Shown here: positions 12,070 to 21,400 of the stretch, in pieces | Layout of the letters: each line of letters opens with the position of its first letter | How positions within the stretch are numbered: the first letter of the stretch is position 1 | Assembly (NCBI GenBank): GCA_048213135.1 | Contig: PS015133.1 | Span: 138,167-189,297 of the forward strand | Source: Reclinomonas americana ATCC 50394 | Taxonomy: Eukaryota > Jakobida > Jakobea > Jakobida | Direction: 5' to 3' | Length of the DNA stretch: 51,131 nucleotides | The notes under the pieces: generated by a model | The model's input: the letters and a program-made list of their open reading frames with translations, nothing else | Databases searched by the model: none | What the model was told of the DNA's origin: nothing | Position numbers and translations under genes: made by a program

Positions 12070-12702
12070 TTAGTTGGCCGGGACCTTCTTGGTGCAGGCG
12101 ACGCCGTTGTCGTTCACCCACTTGTTGCAGGTGCAGATGTTGTTGCCGTCGCACTGGCAGTTGGTGTGGCACTTGCACACGCCGTCGACCGACGCCGTAG
12201 CACCGACGCAGTTGCCGTACAGGCCGCACACCTGCTCCTTGCCGAGCTTGCACGGGATCTCAGCCGGCACGCTGCAGTCGGCACCAGTCCAGCCCGGCTT
12301 GCAGGTGCAGGTCAGGTCGGGGTTGCAGTCGCCGTTGCTGGGGCCAGAGCAGTTCTTGGGGCAGTCGTTGCAGGTGCCGTTGGCGTTGGCGACGGGGGCG
12401 TTGTTGGGCGACACGGCGCTCCACTGCAGGGTGCACGGGGTGCCAATGGCGGCGGGGCAAGCGGTGTGGGAAGCCTGGCGGCACTGGTAGTGCGAGCCCC
12501 AGTTGCCGCTGGCGGTCGCCTGGCACTTGCCCGACACACACTTGGCGTTGGAGTCGACGGCCGCACCGGCCGAGTCACGGTAGTTGCCGCCCAGACAATT
12601 GGCGTCGGTGGAACACTTGCCGCCGCCGATAATGGCCGGAGGCGCGGCGAGGGCGAGGGCGAAGAGGGCGGTGAAAGCCACAACGGCGATGATGATCTTC
12701 AT
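12070..12702 (-). CDS. Secreted cysteine-rich EGF-like protein, intronless, 210 aa
   Basis: One open frame from ATG at 12702 to TAA at 12070. It begins with a clear signal peptide (MKIIIAVVAFTALFALALAA, residues 1-20). The mature part has about 26 cysteines, including CNPDLTCTCKPGWTGADC at about residues 126-143, an EGF-type CxCxxGWxGxxC signature, and further spaced pairs near the C-terminus (CKCHTNCQCDGNNICTC). No transmembrane segment or GPI signal follows, so the product is probably secreted and disulfide-bonded. It is the only clearly intronless gene in the window and has the only clear TATA box, which together suggest strong or inducible expression. Its specific function is not recognisable. 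Confidence 0.85.
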   Translation of the reverse strand: MKIIIAVVAFTALFALALAAPPAIIGGGKCSTDANCLGGNYRDSAGAAVDSNAKCVSGKCQATASGNWGSHYQCRQASHTACPAAIGTPCTLQWSAVSPNNAPVANANGTCNDCPKNCSGPSNGDCNPDLTCTCKPGWTGADCSVPAEIPCKLGKEQVCGLYGNCVGATASVDGVCKCHTNCQCDGNNICTCNKWVNDNGVACTKKVPAN

Positions 12703-12801
12703 GGTGAGAGAGTGGGTTGGATGGATTGAGGGAAGAGGAGGAGGAGGTTCTCTTGGCTCTTGGAGGGCGATGTGAATGCAGCAGCTTGCAGCACCCTCGG
12801 C

Positions 12802-12808
12802 TTATATA
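12802..12808 (-). promoter_or_regulatory. TATA box (TATATAA) of the EGF-like protein gene
   Basis: On the minus strand the sequence reads TTATATAAGC about 100 bp upstream of the ATG at 12702. It is flanked by GC-richer sequence, and position and sequence fit a core promoter element. Confidence 0.65.
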
Positions 12809-13284
12809 ATCCGTCATGACCGCGGAATAACTCCCAATCGACGAAAAGCAAACCAAAAAGTTCGGACCTCCTCCGGCTGCCAGGTGATGCAGACGGAGGT
12901 GGTCACTAGATAGTAACGTGCTGTCGCTGCGGTGAGCGTGCAATCGCAGGTGGAGTGGTTTCCTGAGAATCTGATGCAGCAATGCATCCGGAAGATATTG
13001 TTGTATCGATATTCTTCCGGTCAGACGATCTAAGCTGCTGCAGCAGCACCGTATGCTGCCTTATCACCACCGCGAGGGAGTCCATGAAACAGATGACATA
13101 CACAGCAACATGAGATACTGCATGATCACAACGTCGCGATCGAGCTCGTTCGAATTCGCCATGCCGACCGACCGGACTTTTCCCTTCTTTTCTCACCTCT
13201 TCAAGCACACCCTCGATAGCGTGATGACGCACAAAAGCAACTCAATTGAATAGAATTGCTCTCCGTCTTCACCCGCGGGCGAGA
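12809..13284. other. Divergent intergenic region, no gene seen
   Basis: This stretch separates the minus-strand EGF-like gene from the plus-strand Crinkler/RHS-like gene. It has mixed composition and no GC3-rich frame, and it should contain both promoters. No element besides the TATA box could be named. Confidence 0.5.
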
Positions 13285-15519
13285 ATGTTCTTCTCTCCTC
13301 TCGCGCGTGCCATCCAACGCGGCGGTGAGTAAAAGCTTTCCTCTCTCTCTCACTCACTCTCTCTCCCTCCCCTCCCCTTCTCCTCTCTCCCTCTCACTCT
13401 CGCTCACTCACTCACAGGCGGTCCACTCCTTCCCGCAAGCTGTCGTGCATCTCTCCCCGTCTCTCACGCGCCATGGTGATCGTTGTGTCTGTACGTCTCA
13501 TACATGTTCATGTGAGCAGGAGTGTGTGTGCGTGAGCGAGGGAGTTAGTGTGTGTGTGTGCGTGTGTGTGTGAATGGGTGATGAGATTGGATTGTGTAAA
13601 CTCTCCTGAGCTGTTATTTCCATCTCGCAGCCGCGCATTCAGCGCTTCGTCACAGGCGGCACTCGAGCCACTTGACATCACCTCCAGTGAGGTCACTCGC
13701 TCTAGTGAGTCACTCGACGTATTCGAGTCTGTTTCTCTTTCCATTCTCTGTTTTTTCTCATATCCCTCGACACAGACTGGATGGAGAAGCTCATCGCTGC
13801 TATGCGTCGAGCCACTCTGTGGCACATGGATCCCACCACAGATATTCGCACCAAGACCACCGACATCACCTCTGCCACCTACATTGAGCTGGAGGAAGGC
13901 ATGGATTGGCCGGGCATCGACTCGCGCGTTCTCTTTGTGCGCGACTTTTACGACCGCCTCTTCTCGACGTCAATCGGCCTCGGCGGTCTCGATCCCTCTT
14001 GCTCGCGACATAACCTCTCCAAGTTCTACATTACGGGCACTCCTGGCATGTGAGTTGCCGACTCATGTTGCATTTCCCCCCCCTTGCACCATTCTCATGT
14101 ATTCGTCGTGCAGCTCCAAGTCGGCGTTCGGTATGTACGTGCTATACCGAGCGCTGATGGCCAACAAGACGATCTTGCTCTGCCATGGCGACATTCTGAA
14201 ATACAGACCCCACTTGATCGTTGGCGAGCGCGTCTGGGCGTCGTCGACGGAGGGCGCGTTGCTGCAGGCGTATGGGCCTGTCGTCGACTTCTACCTGGCC
14301 GATGGCACCACGCCCGGCAGGTACTCTTTCAAGAGGGTCACAATGTCGCTCCTCATCACCTCGCCGTACCGCCTCCTCTGGAAAGAATTTGCCAAGCATC
14401 ACGCCATTCCTCTGTTCTTCCCGACGTACAGTGCCGAAGAGTTGGAGCTGTTGCGGCGGGTGGCCTTTGCCGAGCAGAGCCCTGAGGAGGTGGCCGAACG
14501 TCACCGCAAGTGGGGCGGGTCGGCACGCGCGGTGCTCACCAGCACTAGTACTAGCTCGGAGGAGCAGCTCGAGTTGGAGTCGGCAGGCGCTGCTTTTCTG
14601 CCTCAGGACCTTGTGCGAGCGGTGCAGCTGGCCCACAACCGTGATGATGACAGTAGTGCTACAATTTCCCTCCGTCTCGTGCATCTCATCGTCAACCGCA
14701 CGAACTTTACGCTGGAGAGTATGGACTTCGCCTCCACCTACGTGGGGATGATGCTGCTCGAGCGGTGGCGCAAGTCGAGTGACCTGGATGCCAAGTTGGT
14801 GCTGTCGCGTCTACAGGCGACGGGCACGATAGCGTCGGTCATGTACGGTCGGGTGTTTGAGGACCATGCCCATGTCGCTTTGGCTGCCGGTGGTCGCTTC
14901 GAGTGCCGCGAGTTGGTGGTCAAGGGTGGTGGCGAGGTGCCGTCGACGGAGATAGAGTTGCCGCCGAGTTGCGTTCTCTCGTACTTTGCTTTGGAGTTAG
15001 TGCGCAGCAGCCGTGCGCTAACTTGGCATCGTCGTGGGTACAGGTATCGAGAAGAAGTTTTCCACCATACAGGAGGTGGCTGCAGCGGCGAACTCTTCGA
15101 ATATCTATTGGCACCCGCAGGCCGGTGCCTTCGCTGCTGTCGACTGCATCATGCACCCAGTCGGTGACAAGCAGGTGTTTGGCAGCATGACGACCAGCAA
15201 CGCCAACCACGACATTATCGCGCTGACGGGGGACGGCAAGGACGGACTGCTGCCCCTCGTGCGCGCCCTTGGCCGTGAGGCGGATGTGGAAATCAAGTTC
15301 TACTGGGTGGTTCCGGCGCACGTGTTTGAGCGAATGCGCACTCCTGGTGACACTGTCCACAACAACAAGCGGAAGAAAGAGGAGGAGGCCGCGACCAAGC
15401 TAGAGGAGGAGCAGAAGGCCGCTGCCAAGCTGGAGGAGGAGCAGAAGGACGTTGCCAAGCTGCGAGCGCAAGTGCGGCAGTTTGTGTTGCGCATTAACGT
15501 AGATCCAACCAAGAGTTAA
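13285..15519 (+). CDS. Crinkler/RHS-type P-loop NTPase with C-terminal nuclease-like domain, 591 aa
   Basis: Exons 13285-13324, 13418-13475, 13631-13704, 13776-14049, 14114-14967, 15044-15519; all junctions keep phase and the end is TAA. The core matches the NTPase shared by Crinkler effectors and trypanosome retrotransposon-hot-spot (RHS) proteins: FYITGTPGISKSAFGMYVLY is the Walker A region (GTPGISKS), followed by LLCHGDI, VVDFYLADGT, LLITSPYRLLWKEF, IPLFFPTYSAEELELL and HRKWGGSARAVL. The last exon has AFAAVDCIMHP...VFGSMTTSNANHDI, which aligns in style with the restriction-nuclease-like tail of the family (D...Q-x-T normally). Here the usual Gln-x-Thr reads GSMTT, so activity may be changed. 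The extreme C-terminus has two KLEEEQK heptad-like repeats. The first three small exons encode an Arg/Ser/Ala-rich leader ending CRAFSASS, which looks like a mitochondrial presequence. Confidence 0.8.
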
Positions 15520-15986
15520 TGGCAGAATAAGAGGGAGGAAACAAATGATACAGATCGTTGTTGTTGTTGTTGCTGTTGTTGTCGATCGTTCCTTGTCGTT
15601 TGTCTGTGTGTGTGACAGAGCCTACATGTACATGTTACAGGGTACGGGCGACCCCCATCCCGCGAAAGATCTAGAAGTCCACCCCGCAATTCGCGGGACA
15701 CCACCTGCTGCTGATCGACGTCGCTGGTGGGGGCGACGGGCCTGGCCATGCATAGCGGATGAGCTCTTAATTATAAGCTTCGCAGTTTACGTTGGTAGGA
15801 GTTTCGTCTGCAAATTTATAATGCAGCCAGCATCGGACTTGGCGTGCATGTAAGCTGTCAGTTGCCACCGCCCCTTCAAGAGATCTAGAAGCGCATGAGA
15901 GACAACTGCGCTGGTTGTCGGATTTGTCGCATATGCGCGCGCGGAAAATTCACGCACCACACTTCGCATCTCACTGGCAAGAGAGA
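15520..15986. other. Intergenic region with a 9-bp hairpin and a repeated AGATCTAGAAG
   Basis: Inverted repeat TCCCGCGAA (15658-15666) / TTCGCGGGA (15690-15698) with a 23-nt loop, 139 bp past the upstream stop codon. The loop starts with AGATCTAGAAG, and the same 11-mer recurs at 15881-15891. A GTT-rich microsatellite lies at about 15557-15582. No GC3-rich frame was seen. Confidence 0.5.
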
Positions 15987-16634
15987 ATGCTCGTTCGTCG
16001 ACTGGCCTCGCTGGTGCACTCGGCAACAACGCGACCGATGCTCGCGTCATCCGCGGCACGGCACTTTGCCTCAGTCGGCGACATGTACTCGCGCGATCAG
16101 TTGCAACATGCGCATCTCTCCCCCCACCATCATCAGCATCATCGTCACCAGCATCAGCACGTGACAAGTGCCACGTGTTCCCGCGCAGTTGTTGATCTGC
16201 TCAGTCCGGCGGGAAACCTCGTGCACACGATTGGTGAGTGAGTGTGATAGAAGTGGAATGCATTCTTGGTAAGTGAGGGATTGTNNNNNNNNNNNNNNNN
16301 NNNNNNNNNNNNNNNNNNNNNNNNNNNNNNNNNNNNNNNNNNNNNNNNNNNNNNNNNNNNNNNNNNNNNNNNNNNNNNNNNNNNNNNNNNNNNNNNNNNN
16401 NNNNNNNNNNNNNNNNNNNNNNNNNNNNNNNNNNNNNNNNNNNNNNNNNNNNNNNNNNNNNNNNNNNNNNNNNNNNNNNNNNNNNNNNNNNNNNNNNNNN
16501 NNNNNNNNNNNNNNNNNNNNNNNNNNNNNNNNNNNNNNNNNNNNNNNNNNNNNNNNNNNNNNNNNNNNNNNNNNNNNNNNNNNNNNNNNNNNNNNNNNNN
16601 NNNNNNNNNNNNCCACGACTACTCGTTCTACGTC

Positions 16635-16690
<56 letters not shown>

Positions 16691-18454
16691 CTCACTGACG
16701 CATACACTGGGAAGTGGGTGATTGTGCAAGACAGTCAACAAGGCGACGAGCAACAACAGTCTCATCAGATGCTGTTCAGTCTCTCCCTCGTCTCTCTCTC
16801 TCACTTACTCTCTCTCTCTCTCTCTCTCTCCCCGTCTGACACGCTCTGAGAAAGGAATGTGCAAGCCAATCACGCAGCCCTTCTTCTTTTCCTTCTCTTC
16901 CTTCTCTTACTCTCCCCCTTTCCCCCCCTGTTGTCCACATCAGACTCGCGCTGGCTTCGCGACCACTGCCGCTGCTCCGAGTGCTTCCACCCGAAAACGC
17001 TGCAGCGACTGGTGGAGACTTTCGATGCCGTGACGCGACCTGTGGAGTGCGAACTGGGTGAATCCTTTGTGTCGTCGACCCCGGCGCTGCGCGTGACGTG
17101 GGCCGACGGGCATCGCAGCGAGTACCCGCTCGACTGGCTGCGCCAGCTGTTGCCTCCGTTCGAGGCCAGTCCGCATGCGCAGCAGTTTGCGCGACTGCTG
17201 GAGGCGGTGCAGCCGAACAACAAGGCCGCGACGTCGACCTCGTATCTGCCGTGTGCGGGCGGTGCGCCGCTGGAGACGCTCCCGGGAGCGCACGAGCAGC
17301 GATTGTGGGTGGCCGCTGATGTGGAGCAGAACCCGCCGACGGTGCGTTACGACGCGTTGATGAGTGACGAGGGCGAGCGCATGCGCTGGCTCCGACTGCT
17401 GCGCCAGTGGGGATTCACGTTTATCGAGGGCACGCCGGCCACACTCGAGGACACTCGTGAGGTTCCGTGTCTTTCTGTGAATGTGTCACTTTCCCCCATT
17501 CCTCACAGTTGCTACAGCTGTGCCTGCGTCTCATGCGTGGCGTGCTGCGTGACTCGCACTACGGAAGCTTCTTTGATGTGACCAACGACCTCAAGTTTGG
17601 CGACACGGCGTACACCAACCTTGGCCTGGGCTTGCACACCGACGGCACGTATTTTAGCGACACTCCTGGCCTGCAGTCGCTGCATGTCATTGAATTCCAG
17701 GGCACGGGTGCCTACAGCACGTTTGGTGAGTGACAATTGCACTCCCTTGTATGCGAGAAGTTGGAGTTGAATGTGCATCGCTGTTTACAAACAGCCGATG
17801 GTTTTGCTGCGGCCGAGGAACTCAAGAGAGCGGCACCGGAGCACTTTGAGGTGCTGGCCACGGTTCCGGTGAGTCCCTCGCGTTGAGTGCATTCTCTCCG
17901 CCCTTCCAGTTCTCATCAGTTGTTGCGCAGGTCCCTTGCCAATACGTCGACGAGCACCAGGTTTGCTCATTGCATGACAGTGACTGTTTGTGTCATTTTC
18001 TCATCGCTCCCCTTGCGTGCAGCACTTTTTGGTGCACGCCCCGGTTCTCTCACTGGATCCGGCCACCGGACAGCTGGTGCAGGTACTCCGCGCCCTCTCT
18101 CCCTCTTTCTCCTTTTCTCTCTCTCTCTCCCTGACTCGCGATGCACAGGTCCGCTACAACAACTACGATCGTGCTCCGCTCTACCATCCCAGCGTGGCCT
18201 CTGTGCGTCGCCTGTACACCGCCCTGAACGCCTACCACGACATTGTGACGAGCCAGAAGGCTGTGTACAAGCTTCAGCTGCTGCCAGGCAGACCCATCAT
18301 CTTTGACAATTGGCGCGTATTGCACGGACGCACCGCGTTCGAGGGACGACGGCGCTTTGTCGGCTGCTACCATCCACGCGACGATTACGTGTCGCAGGTG
18401 CGACGTGCCATGATGGGAATGTCGGCCGGCAAGTCACACGGCACTCGTCAGTGA
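15987..18454 (+). CDS. TMLHE: Trimethyllysine dioxygenase (carnitine biosynthesis), mitochondrial, 483 aa
   Basis: Exons 15987-16233, 16944-17461, 17509-17725, 17795-17868, 17931-17960, 18023-18082, 18149-18454; phases agree throughout and the end is TGA. The N-terminus (MLVRRLASLVHSATTRPMLA) is a typical mitochondrial targeting peptide. The N-terminal zinc-binding domain is seen as WLRDHCRCSECFHP. The Fe(II)/2-oxoglutarate core has LGLHTDGTYFSDTPG (HxD metal ligands), DGFAAAEEL, VRYNNYDRAPLY, and the C-terminal FDNWRVLHGRTAF (distal His ligand and 2-oxoglutarate Arg). FDNWRVLHGR and RYNNYDRA favour trimethyllysine dioxygenase over gamma-butyrobetaine dioxygenase. It hydroxylates N6-trimethyllysine using O2, 2-oxoglutarate and ascorbate, the first step to carnitine. 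Oddities are a His-rich insert after the leader and a 30-bp microexon. The first intron holds an N gap and CT microsatellites. Confidence 0.93.
16234..16943 (+). repeat. Intron 1 of TMLHE, with CT microsatellites and an N gap
   Basis: N run 16285-16612, then (CT)n at about 16637-16688 and a shorter (CT)n at 16811-16830 before the 3' splice site at 16943. The intron is ten times longer than most in the window, and the excess is simple repeat. Confidence 0.85.
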
Positions 18455-18494
18455 TGAGGTCGAGAAGCTTCATAAACATTGGCGTTCTTGTTTT

Positions 18495-21400
18495 TTATGC
18501 AGACTTCATAATCTGAGCGATTTCCATCTTGCGAATGGTGCGCACAGGCAACCAGGAGCCGATGACGGCCACCACCAGCGACATGAAAAACACCGAGAAG
18601 AAGAGCAGTAGAGGGAAGTTGACTTGGAATGGTAGCGACAGGAAGAGGTCGAATTGGAGGGTGAGCGTGATGCCGATGATGAAGCCTAAGGGGTGGGGGG
18701 AGGTTGGGGGAGAAGGGTGAGGCAATGCCGAGAGAGAAGACTCTTTGACCCCCGACGAAAGAGCGCCACTGCTCACCAATGATAGTGCCCATCAGTACGG
18801 ATGACATGATGAGCACGAGGGCCTCGTAAATGTACACACGCGTCACTTGCGCGCGCTGTGTTGAGAGCAGTGAGATGCCAAACACATTAGCCGCACAACA
18901 CCGGCTGACGCAACACTCAAGCCGACGGCACGAAGGACGCCGAGCTCCCACAGATTCTCACGCACGTTGGCCGTGAAGGACAGCCACAGCATGAAGAAGC
19001 ACAGCACCACCGCGATAATGGCCACTGCACACAATCATGAGACCAGTAAACATCGTAGAAACGCTCACACACTTCTGGCACAAACCGAGATTGTAAAACA
19101 ACACAATCATGTCGGTGGTCTTCTTGGTGCCGTCAATCGCGTCTTGCGTGTCGCCAATGCTGTTGCAAGCGACAGAATGAGTTCAAGGATCTCACACAAA
19201 GGATGGGGCTCACGCAAAAAAAATGAGACAAGATACGCAACGTCACCAACTGGGGATCGACAAACACGCGAATGCGGTTCATGACGTCTTCACGATCGAA
19301 CTTGGTGGCACCGGGTGGCATCTTCACAACCAGACCGCGCATGCGTACCAGCGAATCAACGCTAACATTTTTATCCTGCGAGGCGTGACAGGTGAGTGTG
19401 AGAATTTACACACATTAACGGAAAAAAGCACACGCACTTCCTGCACGGCCGCGAGGGTCTCCTGAATCAGTCTCTTGTACACTGGCAGCGAAGTGAGCGT
19501 GCCCGCTTGCAGGGCGCCCAAGAAGAAGGAGGAGAAGGTTAGGATGCCTGCGATGACTGTGTCAGCCAATCGACACTCGCTGGAACAAGCCTTCAGTTTC
19601 GAATGCTCACCCGGAATCTTCTCCGCCATGCCACGCGCCTCGGCGAGCGAGTAGATCGATCGACGCCAGCTACCGTCGATCTTTTGCCCGTCCACTTGCA
19701 TCAGCAGCGGTTTCGAGGTGTCAATGGCAGTGAATTGTCGCTGTGTAACGTCGTGAGTGAGGCGCACTGTAAACAGGCGATGTCAAAGGCCACTCTACGC
19801 ACCGCAGCCTCGGTGACCACCACCGCCGCCGACGAGTGGTACTCACGCGCCAACTCTTGTTGCAGATGCGCGAGATCCGTGCCCTCATCAAAGCCGTTAA
19901 TGTAGAGTGGTGGAGCAAAGTCGCCTGCCGAAGCGCATGCGTGTGAGAACACAAATCACACAGTGGATACAAAACCACGCTCTCACTCATCTCTCAGCTC
20001 ACCTCCCACGGTCGGCACATACAAGGCCTCCACAACGTCAGGCTTGCCACCGGTGCTGTTGTACTGAATGCCCGACTGCACCTCAGAGGGCATGTAATAC
20101 TGTGGGTAGGCCACTTGCAAGAAGTTACTCTCAATGCCGTACAATCGCTGCGTGTCGCACGACAGGTCAGCGCACAATGGAGCTTCATGCAGTGGGAGGC
20201 CATTGCGGCGCAACATTCTGTAACCGAGGGAAACCGCCTAATGACGACACATAGGTGCGCCTGACGTACGGCAGCGAGTCCATCGGGAACGTGTAGACTG
20301 CCGAGAGTGATGAGCGACGAGAGACGACATATAACACAGCACATGAGATGACGCACAAGAGTAACCCAGGATGATGCCTTCCGTCTGCATGCGTTGCAAA
20401 TCCACTCGCATGGAGTCGGCGTTGAGCGACGAATCAAAGGAGCGAGCCACAGCCGTCACATCGCCACCGCCCTGCCATCTAATGTTCTCGCCGACTGCAC
20501 CGGCCATGAGCGTGAAGACGCTGCCGGCGAACACGCTGTGGGGGGAAGGGGGTGAGGGGAAAAGTGGGAAGGGGGGAGGGGGACAGGGGGAAAGGGGGAA
20601 GAAGGAGGGGGGAGNNNNNNNNNNNNNNNNNNNNNNNNNNNNNNNNNNNNNNNNNNNNNNNNNNNNNNNNNNNNNNNNNNNNNNNNNNNNNNNNNNNNNN
20701 NNNNNNNNNNNNNNNNNNNNNNNNNNNNNNNNNNNNNNNNNNNNNNNNNNNNNNNNNNNNNNNNNNNNNNTACCCGCTCACTCTCACGCTCGCTTACCCG
20801 CTCACTCTCACGCTCGCTCACTCTCACACTCACTTACCCGCTCACTCTCTCTCTCTCTCTCACACTCACAAGCTCGCATGCCTCTCACTCACAACAAGCA
20901 AGGACAGGCAAGCGATCCTTGCCAACGCAAACCAAACGCAACATGAAAGCAATGGCCACGGTGAACATGAGTGCCGTCTTGCGTGACCGCGGTCGATGGC
21001 TCGCCAGATTCTTGCAAATTAGAGTCTGCGGCAAGTGGTCAGCAAAATCCAAGGGCACCGCATCTCGCCCACGCACAGACACCTCACCTCCAAGCGGCGC
21101 TCGCGACCCCACAAGACGCCCTTGAGCAGCACACGCTCGAGTAGCGGCTGGAATGTTTGCGCAATGATACACAAGCCGAGCAGCATGCCTGCGCAATACG
21201 CGTGAGAAACGAAAAACAAGCGTCGCTCTCCACCGAGTCTCCAACGCAACCCATGAGAATGAGATTGAGAATGGTGAAGAAGATGGAGTACTTGCGGAAG
21301 GTGAACGTCAGCGGCACAATGTAGTAAACCACAAAGCCGGCGGTGACCAAGAACAGCGCCAGAATCGTCTGCAAGCAAAGGTGAGGCTACAGGTAAGGGC

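Noticed and set aside
16255-16725. Similarity between the left flank of the TMLHE intron gap (GCATTCTTGGTAAGTGAGG) and sequence at about 16699 (GCATACACTGGGAAGTGGG), suggesting a second false gap
   Set aside because: Too short and gapped to be convincing compared with the clear case at 9010-9660.
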